DNA of 64,000 bases, taken from the NCBI GenBank assembly GCA_027493525.1, contig JAOSKN010000001.1:744001-808000 (forward strand), written 5' to 3'. Source of the DNA: Planctomycetota bacterium (GTDB lineage Bacteria > Planctomycetota > SZUA-567 > H5-PLA8). Shown piece after piece: positions 18,060 to 26,760 of this stretch; positions within the stretch are counted from its first letter, which is position 1, and every line of letters begins with the position of its first letter. The notes below the pieces were generated by a model. That model searched no databases and was not told the origin of the DNA. It saw only the letters and a program-made list of their open reading frames with translations. The position numbers and the translations under genes are program-made.

Positions 18060-19754
18060 ATGCGTTCAAACGCCTCACCCAAGGCCGTGTTGTGGTTTGC
18101 CGGCTGGAGCGCATGGCTTCTGGCGCTCGGCGCCTGCCCAGCTCGCGCGGCCGAAGAAGAAAGGGCCTTGGTGGTTAAGCTCGCGGCAGGCCAGGTGCGG
18201 GGCGCTTGGGAAGATCGGACCGCGGGCTTGCGAGCCTACCGGGGCATTCCCTTCGCCCAGCCTCCCGTCGGCGCGCTGCGTTGGCGTCCGCCGTTGCCGG
18301 TCGAGCCCTGGACCGGCGTGCGGGAATGCGTGGCCTTCGGCTCGGCCTGCCTCCAGCCGAAGGTCCGAATCGTTGCCGGACCCGCGGGCGAACAAAGCGA
18401 GGACTGCCTGCATCTGAACGTGTGGACGTCGGCGCGGGACGCTGCCGAGAAGCGCCCCGTCATGGTCTGGATCCACGGCGGCGGCTTCAGCATCGGCTCC
18501 GGCTCCATGGAAATCCACAACGGGCGCGCTTTTGCCGCAAGCGGCGCGGTGGCCGTGACGATCAACTATCGCCTTGGACCGTTCGGCTTCATGGCGCATC
18601 CCGCGCTGAGCGCCGAGGATCCGATCCGGGCTTCGGGCAACTACGGACTGCTGGACCAGGTGGCCGCCTTGCAATGGGTGCACGACAACATCGCGGCCTT
18701 CGGCGGCGATCCCGGCAACGTCACGATCTTCGGCGAGTCGGCCGGCGGCGTCTCCGTTGGCTGCCTGCTTGTCTCGCCGCTGGCGAAAGGCCTGTTCCAC
18801 CGCGCGATCCTCGAAAGCGGCGTGGCGGGCGAGTGTGCGCCTCTGCGCGGGACGGCCAAACCGCCGGGGATGTCCGCCGAGGAGCAGGGTATTGCGATCG
18901 CCGAGCGCTTGGGCGTGGAAGCGCCGGCCGGCGCCACGATGCGGACGGCCGAGGCGCTGCGCGCCATGCCGGCCGCCGAAGTGCTCACCGCCGCCAACCC
19001 CAAAGTCGGGCTTTTTGGGAAGGGCGAGAAGCTATGGCCTTGCATCGACGGCCGCGTGCTGCCGGACCAGCCGCTCAAGCTCATCGAAGCGGGCAACTTC
19101 AACCGCGTACCGGTGATCGTGGGCGCCAACGCCGATGAAGGTACGCTCTTCCTGCGGCAGCTTCCCGTGGAAAGCGTGCTCGCTTATAAGCTCTTGACCC
19201 AGGTCTTCTTCAAGGCGCACGCCGACCGGGTTCTGGAACTGTTCCCCGCGAAAAGCCGGGACGAGGTCCAGCCGGCGCTGGCACGGCAGATCACGGCCTT
19301 TGCCTTCGTGGCGTCCGCACGCCGGCTGGCGAGGCTGCTGGACGCGCAAAAGTCGCCGGTCTGGTACTACCATTTCACGCGCGCCGCGCCCCTGGCCGTC
19401 CAGACCGGCATGGGCGCGACGCACGGCGCCGAAGTCTACTACGTCTTCAAGTCGATCCCCGAGAAGTTCAAGGTGGAGGCGGCCGATTACGCGCTCGCGG
19501 AGACCATGCACGCGGCGTGGCTGCGCTTCGCGCGCGCGGGCGATCCCAACGGCGGTACGCTGCCCGCGTGGCCGGTCTATTCCAAGGACACGGACACGCA
19601 CCTGGAATGGGGCGATACCGTCCGAACCGGCCAAGGCTTGATGCGCAAGGCATGCGACCTCCTCGACGAGATCGCGGCCGACAAGACACAGGCCGCCGAC
19701 GCATTGCTGCCTGCCAACCAGGGACAGACGCCCGAGCCGGTCATCCGGCCCTGA
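18060..19754 (+). CDS. Type B carboxylesterase, exported
   Basis: A 564-residue cholinesterase/carboxylesterase-family hydrolase. N-terminal signal peptide ending near ACPARAAEE. Diagnostic N-terminal block LRAYRGIPFAQPPVGALRW, oxyanion loop MVWIHGGGFSIGSGS, nucleophile in TIFGESAGGVSVGCLL, acid in VIVGANADEGTLFL and His in MGATHGAEVYYVF. Start ATG 18060 with GGAGGA upstream. It would hydrolyse carboxylic esters outside the cytoplasm. It is followed by a 314-base gap with a dispersed repeat. Nothing nearby reveals the substrate. Confidence 0.92.
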   Translation: MRSNASPKAVLWFAGWSAWLLALGACPARAAEEERALVVKLAAGQVRGAWEDRTAGLRAYRGIPFAQPPVGALRWRPPLPVEPWTGVRECVAFGSACLQPKVRIVAGPAGEQSEDCLHLNVWTSARDAAEKRPVMVWIHGGGFSIGSGSMEIHNGRAFAASGAVAVTINYRLGPFGFMAHPALSAEDPIRASGNYGLLDQVAALQWVHDNIAAFGGDPGNVTIFGESAGGVSVGCLLVSPLAKGLFHRAILESGVAGECAPLRGTAKPPGMSAEEQGIAIAERLGVEAPAGATMRTAEALRAMPAAEVLTAANPKVGLFGKGEKLWPCIDGRVLPDQPLKLIEAGNFNRVPVIVGANADEGTLFLRQLPVESVLAYKLLTQVFFKAHADRVLELFPAKSRDEVQPALARQITAFAFVASARRLARLLDAQKSPVWYYHFTRAAPLAVQTGMGATHGAEVYYVFKSIPEKFKVEAADYALAETMHAAWLRFARAGDPNGGTLPAWPVYSKDTDTHLEWGDTVRTGQGLMRKACDLLDEIAADKTQAADALLPANQGQTPEPVIRP

Positions 19755-19889
19755 CGGCCGTTGGGAGACGTTGCACTTCGGCGTCGGATCCATCGAATGC
19801 CGCCGTGAGGCGGCATTCTCTTTACGACTCGAAACTTCCGCTCTCCAAACCAACTTGCCCTTTGGCTGCTGATGCCCTATCTATCCCTA

Positions 19890-19980
19890 AGTACCGTGCC
19901 GCGGAAGTAACTGGCCCAATGCGTCGGGCATTTTGTCCCGGATCGAGGCGCGCGTAGTACTGACGTATCGAAACGATACG
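19890..19980 (+). repeat. Dispersed repeat, single copy related to the element at 37.5 kb
   Basis: Bases 19890-19952 match 37507-37569 with 4 differences in 63 positions, all transitions. The copy begins AGTACCGTGCCGCGGAAGT. Beyond it the two sequences diverge. A small perfect hairpin CGTATCG-AAA-CGATACG lies at 19964-19980. The rest of the 19755-20068 gap shows no gene. The copy here lacks the right-hand inverted arm seen at 37.5 kb. Confidence 0.75.
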
Positions 19981-20068
19981 CTGAACGGAGCGCAACACGG
20001 GACACGGCCAAAAGAACCGACGCAACACACGAGAATAAAAAGCAAGGGGCGCCAAGTAGCTTCAGACC

Positions 20069-20896
20069 ATGCATGAGGAGTCCGCAGGCCAAGTCATGGC
20101 GTCTTCCAGTTCCAAGTTAACCTCACTCGGCGCCTCCTCGGGCGGCCCGGTCCGGAGCGGCGGGCGGCTCCCGCGCGAGACCGAGCGCACCGCGGAAGAG
20201 CGCGCCGCCGAACTGGCCGCGCTGCCTTCCCTGAAGGAACATCCGCTGCCCGAGTTCGGCGCGCCGCCGGGCGTCGATCCCGACGCGCCGCCGCCGCCGG
20301 CGCCGACGCCCTGGCCCGAGCCCGAAGGCTTCGTCGACCGCGGGCTCCCGATTCCCGAGTCCTACGGCATGGACCGCGTCGTCGCCGCCGTCCGAGACCC
20401 CTGCTGGCTCTACGTCTACTGGGAACTCAGCGGCGGCGCGCTCGAGCGCGTCCGCTTCCAGTTCAGCCAGCACGTGGTGGACGAAGCGCGCTGGGTCCTG
20501 CGCGTCTTCGGCGCGCCGCGGACCCCGCCGCGCCTCGTCGACATCGACCGCGGCTCCAAAGGCTGGTACCTCAAAGTCGCGCCCAACGGCAGCTACTGCG
20601 TCGAGTTGGGTTTCTTCGGGCCCGATAACCGCTTCGAGGCGCTCTGCCGCAGCGCCGAGGTCCGCACCCCCGCGCTCGGCATCTCCCCGATCGCCGACGA
20701 ACATTGGATGATCGTCAAGCGCGACCTCGAGACCCTGCTGCACGCCGGCGGCTGGAGCGGCATCCCCGCGCCGTCCGGCGGCGGCAGCGAACAGGTCATG
20801 CCCATCCAGCGCTTCGAACATCCCCGGGCCGCGAGCCTCTTCTCAGGCCACTGGCCCGGCCCGGCGCCTGCCGACAGGACCGCGGCCGGAGATTGA
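20069..20896 (+). CDS. DUF4912 domain protein
   Basis: A 275-residue protein whose central part (about residues 95-225) carries the DUF4912 signature: DRVVAAVRDPCWLYVYWELS, then an immunoglobulin-like or carbohydrate-binding-like beta domain and a strand block GWYLKVAPNGSYCVELGFF. The N-terminal 95 residues are Pro/Ala/Glu-rich and probably disordered. No signal peptide. It sits 35 bases before the GH57 branching enzyme, a pairing seen in many bacteria, so it may be a glucan-binding or regulatory partner; the function is not established. ATG 20069 and ATG 20096 are both possible starts; neither has a clear ribosome-binding site. Confidence 0.82.
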   Translation: MHEESAGQVMASSSSKLTSLGASSGGPVRSGGRLPRETERTAEERAAELAALPSLKEHPLPEFGAPPGVDPDAPPPPAPTPWPEPEGFVDRGLPIPESYGMDRVVAAVRDPCWLYVYWELSGGALERVRFQFSQHVVDEARWVLRVFGAPRTPPRLVDIDRGSKGWYLKVAPNGSYCVELGFFGPDNRFEALCRSAEVRTPALGISPIADEHWMIVKRDLETLLHAGGWSGIPAPSGGGSEQVMPIQRFEHPRAASLFSGHWPGPAPADRTAAGD

Positions 20897-20931
20897 CGAC
20901 GCACCGCGCGCCCCGAAAGGACGCCCCTCGC

Positions 20932-22519
20932 ATGCCCGACCCCCATGGCTACCTGATGATGGTCTTCCACGCGCACCTGCCGTTCGTGCGGCACCCCGAG
21001 TACGACGACTTCCTCGAAGAGGACTGGCTCTACGAGGCCATCACCGAGACCTACATCCCGCTCCTGCGCATGCTCGAGGGCTTCGAGCGCGACAAGATTC
21101 CCGCCTGCTTCACCATGAGCCTCACGCCGCCCCTCTGCGAGATGCTCGCCGACGGCCTGCTCCAGGACCGCTACCTCCGCCACCTCGCCAAACAGCAGGA
21201 GTTCGCCGAGAAGGAACTCGGGCGCACCCACGGCACGGCCTTCCGCGAAGCCGCCGAGATGTACAAGCGCCACTTCGACGAGTGCCGCGAGACCTTCGAA
21301 CACAAGTGGGGCAAGAACCTCGTCCAGGGTTTCCGCCACTTCCAGGACCGGGGCTTCGTCGAGATCATCACCTGCGGCGCGACCCACGGCTTCCTGCCGC
21401 TGATGGTCACCGAGGCCGGCGTCCGCGCGCAGGTCCACGTCGCCGCCAACAACTACCAGAAGCACTTCGGCCGCCGCCCGCGCGGCATCTGGCTCCCCGA
21501 GTGCGCCTACGCCGTCGGCGTCGACAAGTTCCTGCGCGAGGCCGGCATCGAGTACTTCTTCATGGACACCCACGGGGGTGGCCTTCGGGACGCCGCGCCC
21601 GCGCTACGGGCCGTTCCGCCCCGTCTTCACCCCCCACGGCGTCGCCGCCTTCGCGCGCGACGTCGAGTCCAGCCGGCAGGTCTGGTCCCGCGACGAGGGC
21701 TACCCCGGCGATCCGAATTACCGCGAGTTCTACCGCGACATGGGCTACGACGGCGAATACGAGTACGTCCGGCCCTACCTCCATGGCGACGGCGTCCGCC
21801 GCAACATCGGCGTCAAGTACCACCGCATCACCGGCAGCGTCGAACTCGGCGCCAAGGACGTCTACCGCCCCTCCGTCGCCCGCGAGCGCGCCGACAGCCA
21901 CGCCGGCAACTTCATGTTCAACCGCCAGCAGCAGGCCAAGTGGCTCCGCGAGGTCCTTGGCGCGCCGCCCGTCATCGTCAGCCCCTACGACGCCGAACTC
22001 TTCGGGCACTGGTGGTTCGAAGGCCCGCAGTTCCTTGACCTGATGATGCGCAAGACCGCCTGCGACCAGACCGACATCGTCCTCTCCACGCCCGGCCGCT
22101 TTCTCGACCAGAACCCGCGCCACCAGCAGCTCCAGCCCTGCGCCAGCAGTTGGGGCGACAAGGGCTATTACGAAGTCTGGCTCAACGCGAGCAACGACTG
22201 GATCTACCGGCACCTGCACGCCAGCGAGGTCCGCATGCAGGAACTCGCGCGACGCTTCCCGTACCCCAACGGGCTCCAGGAACGCGCGCTCAAGCAGGCC
22301 GCTCGCGAACTGCTTCTCGCCCAGGCCAGCGACTGGGCCTTCATCATGACCACCGGCACCATGGTCGCCTACGCCGAGAAGCGCACCCGCGACCACCTGC
22401 ACCGCTTCAACGGGCTTTATCTCCAGCTCGTCGAAAACCGCCTCGAAGAACCCTGGATCGGCGAACTCGAGTGGAAGGACAACATCTTCGGCGAGGTCGA
22501 TTACCGGGTGTACGCGTAA
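20932..22519 (+). CDS. GH57 (DUF1957-type) 1,4-alpha-glucan branching enzyme, frame-interrupted
   Basis: Introduces alpha-1,6 branches into alpha-glucan. Start MPDPHGYLMMVFHAHLPFVR at 20932, then WLYEAITETYIPLL, THGFLPL and GIWLPECAY with the nucleophile Glu. After the G5 run at 21574-21578 the frame changes; dropping one G joins FMDTHG to VAFGTPRPRYG and gives about 528 residues, the usual length for this class. The second half holds NYREFYRDMGYDGEYEYV, SPYDAELFGHWWFEGP with the catalytic Asp, and the C-terminal helical domain ending VDYRVYA. With glgC and glgA in the window and no GH13 glgB visible, this is the likely branching enzyme of the cell's glycogen pathway. Confidence 0.9.
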
Positions 22520-22543
22520 AGGCCGCGGCTCGATGGGTGGAAT

Positions 22544-22939
22544 ATGGTCAGTCGAAAAGACCTCAAGAAGATTGCGCGAGCGCGCTTAAGAGACGCTGAG
22601 GCGTTGTTCAAGACCAAGCGGTATGACGGCGCGGTCTACATCTGCGGATATGCCGTGGAGCTTCAACTCAAGCATTGGATCTGCCGCACTCTTGATTGGA
22701 GCACCTTTCCGTCCACTTCTAACGAATTCCAAAACTACAGGTCCTTCAGGACTCATGACTTGGAAGTCTTATTGCATTTGTCCGGATTTGAGGAGAAAAT
22801 CAGGCTCAGGCACTTGGCCCAGTGGACCGAGGTTTTGCAATGGGCGCCCGAAATGCGGTACAGGTCGAGCGGGTTGGCGACAAAGAGCGCCGCGGATCGA
22901 ATGCTCCGCGCCGCCAAAGCGCTGTTGGCGATTCGCTGA
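22544..22939 (+). CDS. HEPN domain protein
   Basis: A 131-residue, mainly helical protein with the HEPN pattern: SRKDLKKIARARLRDAEALF, then YDGAVYICGYAVELQLKHW and a C-terminal helix set. HEPN proteins are often RNases or partners of a nucleotidyltransferase in toxin-antitoxin or defence pairs. The RNase R-x4-6-H motif is not clear here, so catalysis is uncertain. It lies 24 bases after the GH57 gene but has visibly lower GC, which suggests a separate, perhaps acquired module with the next gene. Confidence 0.72.
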   Translation: MVSRKDLKKIARARLRDAEALFKTKRYDGAVYICGYAVELQLKHWICRTLDWSTFPSTSNEFQNYRSFRTHDLEVLLHLSGFEEKIRLRHLAQWTEVLQWAPEMRYRSSGLATKSAADRMLRAAKALLAIR

Positions 22940-22968
22940 CCCTAACCCTGCTCAACAAGCTCTCTCGT

Positions 22969-23286
22969 GTGAAACGCACGCTTGAAAGCAAGCATGCACT
23001 GACGTTCTTCGGCGCCTTCCAGAGAGACGGTTCGCAATGGTGGGACGTTCTGGTTGGAGGAGCCTGGATCGAGAAGGACGAAGAGGCGGCGCTCAAGGAA
23101 ATCGCAAAGACGCTCAATCGGCATCTCAACAGGAAAGATATCGTCCAAGTCTCCCATATCGCGGTCGTGAACCCCGACCTGCCGGAGTGGAAAGCCTTTC
23201 GCGTCAAAGGCAGCGGACGTGTATCCATGCATAACCGCGTGATCAATGGGATGCAGATCCGCGAAGCGCATGTTTGGGGCGTTTAG
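22969..23286 (+). CDS. Conserved small protein paired with HEPN gene, possible nucleotidyltransferase-like partner
   Basis: Not assigned to a family with certainty. The convincing part (TLLNKLSRVKRTLESKHALT, DVLVGGAWIEKDEEAALKEI, IVQVSHIAVVNPDLPEW, HNRVINGMQIREAHVWGV) resembles small single-domain proteins that sit beside HEPN or nucleotidyltransferase genes. GTG 22969 is used as start because it follows the HEPN stop by 30 bases; ATG 22840 in the same frame would overlap the HEPN gene by 100 bases, and neither has a good ribosome-binding site. Its pairing with HEPN hints at a two-gene toxin-antitoxin-like unit. Confidence 0.5.
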   Translation: MKRTLESKHALTFFGAFQRDGSQWWDVLVGGAWIEKDEEAALKEIAKTLNRHLNRKDIVQVSHIAVVNPDLPEWKAFRVKGSGRVSMHNRVINGMQIREAHVWGV

Positions 23287-23303
23287 TTCAGTCTGGATCG
23301 TCC

Positions 23304-24073
23304 ATGCCCGACCCCAAACCCCGCAAGCGCGGACCCAGCGAGTACGCCGAGAAGGACGATAAGGCCAGGCAGCAGGCCGCCGAAGGCCGCAAGCCTTACC
23401 TGCCGCCCCGCAAGACTCGCTTCCTCTTCAAGCTCGTCGGGCTGGTCCTCTTCGCGCTGGCCGCGTGGCTGGGTTATCGCTTCTACAAGACCGGCGAACT
23501 GCCCGACGTCACCAGCGAGGAAGGCCAGCGCAAGCTCGCCGGAGACCTCAAGGCCGACGTCGGCAAGGCCGCCGACGCCGCCAAGCCGGTCGTCGAGGAG
23601 GTCGCCAGCAAGGTCTCCGAGTACGTCAGCTACACACTCGACAACCTGCGCGGGAAGATCAAAGGCAAGCCGCCCGAGTCCAAGGAAGAGGTGAAGGCCC
23701 TCGTCGACGAATCCAAGCAACTCGCCGACGCCAAGCCGCCCAAGCCCCCCGGCGCGCCCAAGGCGGTGGAGCCGCCCAAGCCCCCGGCCCCTTCGAGCGC
23801 GCCGAGGCCGATTACCGCATCGGCTCCAAGGCCTTCGCGAAGACCCCGCCCTCGGCGAGCCAGCGCGACCGGCAGGTCTTCCTGCGCGTCGCCGGCAAGT
23901 ACTTCGACCGCGCGCTCCAGACCCTGGACCAGAACCCCGGCGCCGGCGGCGCGGCGCGCGCAAGCCTGGAGGAAGCCCTCGCCCAGCGCCTCTACGTCTG
24001 CCGCAAGCACCTCGAAATAAACCCCGATTTCGACCGCCAGGCCGCCGAGGAATTGAAGTCCTGGCCGGAATGA
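23304..24073 (+). CDS. Membrane-anchored protein of unknown function, frame-interrupted
   Basis: The first part has a charged cytoplasmic start (MPDPKPRKRGPSEYAEKDDK), one membrane segment (FLFKLVGLVLFALAAWLGYR) and then a helical, Lys/Pro/Glu-rich stalk. After the C5 run 23781-23785 the sequence continues in another frame with FERAEADYRIGSKAFAKTPP and ALQTLDQNPGAGGAARASLE up to the stop at 24073. One extra C restores a protein of about 256 residues. The C-terminal part looks like a short helical-repeat (TPR-like) domain outside the membrane. No function is recognised. Confidence 0.6.
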
Positions 24074-24160
24074 CCTCCGAATCCGCGGCCCGCATTATGG
24101 CTGGCTCGAACCTTGCTCATCGGATATGCCTTCAAACGTCCGATGCTTTCGGAGCCGTAC

Positions 24161-24560
24161 ATGCCTCGTAACGCGCCATCTTGGGTTCGCGCCGGCGCGC
24201 CCTTCGCCGCCTGCGTCGCGTTCCTGCTGGCGGCGCTGCCCTCCGGCTACGCGCTCAAGCGCGGCGGCCCCCTGCGGCGAGCTGCTCTGCGCCTGCCCCG
24301 CCGAGCGCGCCGCGCCGGCCCCCGAACGGCCGAGTTGTTGCGCCGAAGTCCGCCTCGTCGCCGATCCCGGAAACGCGGCGAGCGTTGACGTCCAGCACGG
24401 CCGCTGGGCGCTCCAGGAAGCCCTCGGCGCCTGCGTGAACCAGCCGCAAGCCGCCGTGTCGCCGTCGGATGCGCAAGCCGAACCGCGCGTCCTGGACCGC
24501 TGCGCCGAGGACCGCTCCATGCCCTGCGTCGAAATCCCCACGCCCCCGCCTCGCGCCTGA
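24161..24560 (+). CDS. Small exported cysteine-rich protein, frame-interrupted
   Basis: Starts MPRNAPSWVRAGAPFAACVA with a GGAG upstream and a hydrophobic signal-like stretch (FAACVAFLLAALPSGYA). The C5 run at 24268-24272 breaks the frame; with C4 the sequence continues PCGELLCACPAERA, SCCAEVRLVADPGN, GACVNQ and DRCAEDRSMPCVEIP, giving about 132 residues with nine or more cysteines. Even cysteine spacing in an exported protein suggests disulfides or metal binding. It precedes a beta-barrel gene whose mature end is also cysteine-rich, so the two may work together. No family recognised. Confidence 0.5.
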
Positions 24561-24654
24561 TCCCCACGCCACAGGCCATCGCTACCGAATCGTGTCCTGA
24601 CGCGAGCCGCTTCGTGTGAAGCCGGCTTGCCCATCACACATGGGGAATGCTCGC

Positions 24655-25641
24655 ATGAACTCGTCACGCCTCGTTCTCTTCGCCCTCGCGCTGCTTGCGC
24701 TGCTTGCGCTGTGCGCCAACCCGCTCCAAGCCTGCGACAGTTGCCGTTGCAGCCTGGGCGATCCCGAAGCCGGCGGCGCCGCGGGCCTCACCAGCGGCTC
24801 ATCGTCCGAACAGTACCGCTGGGCCGCGGACCTCTCCTACCACTACAAGAACTGGGACCGCGTCCAGGCCCATCACGCCCTGGCCGTCAACGACACCGCG
24901 GGGCGCGCCACCCACGCGGTGCTCGACGAATGGACGGCGAGCCTGCGCCTCTCGTACGCCGTCCGGCCCGATCTCGAACTGGGTCTCACGCAGGGGTATC
25001 GCCACGTGCGCCAGATCAACGCCGTCGATCCGCTCTTCGCGGGCGCGCATGAATTCAGCAAAGGCTTCGACGATCTGCGCTTCGACCTGAACTGGCGCTT
25101 CATGAAGCAGCGCGAGGGCGGCTTCCCCGTCGACTTGTCCCTCTTCGGCGAGGCCAAATTCCCGACGGGCGGGACCACCGAACGCGGGGTCTCGGCGCGC
25201 ATCGACGCCGAGCAGCAGCCCGGCAGCGGGAGCTGGGACGGCACCCTCGGCCTGACCGTCTCTCGACGCTGGACGCGCTGGGGCGCCAGCGGCGCGCTCG
25301 GCTATACGCTGAAGACCGAAGGGACCCAGGACTACAAGGCCGGCGATGTGTTTCGCGCCGGCGCCAGCGGCAGCTACCGGCTCTCACCGGACGGCTGGGG
25401 CGCGAAGCTCTGGCTCAATCTCGGCGTCCAGGCCATCTTCGAAAACAAGGCCCGCTTCGACGGCGAAAAGGATCCCAATCACGGCGGCCAGACCCTCTTC
25501 GTCATCCCGGGCCTCGCCGTGCAGCCGCTCGACCGCCTGCTCTTCAGCGCCTCGCTCCAGGCGCCCCTGTATCAGGAACTGAACGGCTACCACCAGGAAG
25601 AAGATTTCTCCGTGCAGATTGGAACCCGCGTCCGCTTCTGA
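24655..25641 (+). CDS. Outer-membrane beta-barrel (transporter-like) protein with Cys-rich N-terminus
   Basis: A 328-residue exported protein. The signal peptide SRLVLFALALLALLALCANP ends just before CDSCRCSLGDP, so the mature N-terminus carries a C-x-x-C-x-C cluster; LQAC also fits a loose lipobox. The rest alternates polar and hydrophobic residues with aromatic ends (WTASLRLSYAVRPDLELGLT, VFRAGASGSYRLSPDGW) and ends in VQIGTRVRF, a C-terminal Phe typical of outer-membrane beta-barrels. Similar proteins with a CxxCxC start followed by a barrel are often near metal or redox genes. The role is unknown. It is followed by another exported protein 48 bases on. Confidence 0.7.
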   Translation: MNSSRLVLFALALLALLALCANPLQACDSCRCSLGDPEAGGAAGLTSGSSSEQYRWAADLSYHYKNWDRVQAHHALAVNDTAGRATHAVLDEWTASLRLSYAVRPDLELGLTQGYRHVRQINAVDPLFAGAHEFSKGFDDLRFDLNWRFMKQREGGFPVDLSLFGEAKFPTGGTTERGVSARIDAEQQPGSGSWDGTLGLTVSRRWTRWGASGALGYTLKTEGTQDYKAGDVFRAGASGSYRLSPDGWGAKLWLNLGVQAIFENKARFDGEKDPNHGGQTLFVIPGLAVQPLDRLLFSASLQAPLYQELNGYHQEEDFSVQIGTRVRF

Positions 25642-25689
25642 CCGGCTCCCGCTGCTCACGCACCGGCCATCAAAGAAAGGAAACCGAAC

Positions 25690-26370
25690 ATGCGTAAGAC
25701 CTTGATCCTTGCCGTCGCGCTCGTACTGTGCCTCGCCCTGCCGAGCTTCGCCGTGCCCGTCGCGCCGCGGCACGCCTCCGCCGGCGCCTTCGGCCCCCAC
25801 GGCATCCGCAACCGCCTCGACTTCAACCTCAACACCGCCCGGGACGGCCGCGACCGCCTCAGCGTCCTGCTCGACCTCGGCCACGACGCCTTCGACTCGG
25901 CGCGCCCCGAGATCATGAAGCATCGCCTCGTTACGCTCACCCTCAGCCTCGACGCAGGGCATCACGAGCACGGCGACCTCGCCGCCGAGCCGCGCGACCA
26001 CCCCGCGAGCTGGACCTTCGAGGACCTCACCGACGACCTCGCGCGCATCCGCACCGCCCAGGCCCGCGCGTGGCTCGTCCGCCGCGGCACGGGCTTCTCC
26101 TTCAACCTCTACCGCGCCTCGCTCGACGATTTGAAGGAAATGCTCGAGGCGGCCGGCCCCGTCGCGCGCCTGCACCTGACCCTAAGCCATAACCATCCGC
26201 CTCACGGTCTTGTCGCCGAGCGGCACGCCACTACGCTGTACGAAGGCGAGTTTGAAGTTCGGCTCCGCCGGGGACCCGTCACGATCCTGGGCCGGGGCAC
26301 GCCGGTCGACGAAGAGGAAGAATCGCACGGCGCCGTTCAGGCCGCGCCGCCGCCCGAAGCGGACTTTTGA
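25690..26370 (+). CDS. Exported protein of unknown function
   Basis: A 226-residue protein with a clear signal peptide (MRKTLILAVALVLCLALPSF, cleavage after A-V-P) and AAGGAAACC just before the ATG. It has a His-rich central region (DAGHHEHGDLAAEPRDH), alternating strands and a Glu-rich end (TPVDEEEESHGAV). The His clusters could bind metal, which would fit the Cys-rich barrel upstream, but this is inference. No family recognised. It is followed by two hairpins that may end the transcript. Confidence 0.55.
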   Translation: MRKTLILAVALVLCLALPSFAVPVAPRHASAGAFGPHGIRNRLDFNLNTARDGRDRLSVLLDLGHDAFDSARPEIMKHRLVTLTLSLDAGHHEHGDLAAEPRDHPASWTFEDLTDDLARIRTAQARAWLVRRGTGFSFNLYRASLDDLKEMLEAAGPVARLHLTLSHNHPPHGLVAERHATTLYEGEFEVRLRRGPVTILGRGTPVDEEEESHGAVQAAPPPEADF

Positions 26371-26421
26371 GCCCGCGGCCGGCCGCCGCGGGCGTAAAAA
26401 GCAAGCGGCCGATTGCTTGCT
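26371..26421 (+). terminator. Two consecutive hairpins after the exported-protein gene
   Basis: GCCCGCGGC (26371-26379) pairs with GCCGCGGGC (26385-26393) over a 5-base loop, followed by GTAAAAAGC. AGCAAGC (26400-26406) then pairs with GCTTGCT (26415-26421). There is no T-tract, so the role as terminator is probable rather than certain. The rest of the gap to 26760 shows no gene; GGAGG and TATAAT-like sequence appear just before 26761. Confidence 0.5.
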
Positions 26422-26760
26422 CCTTGCCGATGCGCGTTAGATGGAGCCAGAATCTTCCGCGCGTCCAAAGAGGCCTTCGAGACGGGGAATTCCTTCACGT
26501 GAACGACTGGATTGAAGCATGAACGCGACCGTACGCTTCCCGGCACGGGGCAAGTCAACGGCCCTTGCGCCGTACCGCCCGCTCCCGGCCACCCTCTTGC
26601 CCTCGGGGCCGCCGCGAGGGCCGGTCCATGAGATTCGTCCCGATTTGGAGTGTCATCCTCCGCTCCTGGTGTATATCCCCATGGGCCTAAAAGTGTTTAG
26701 CGAGGCTGGACGCGTTCAGGCCGGCTCGGAAACGCAGTGCCGTGATGGAGGTATAATACA

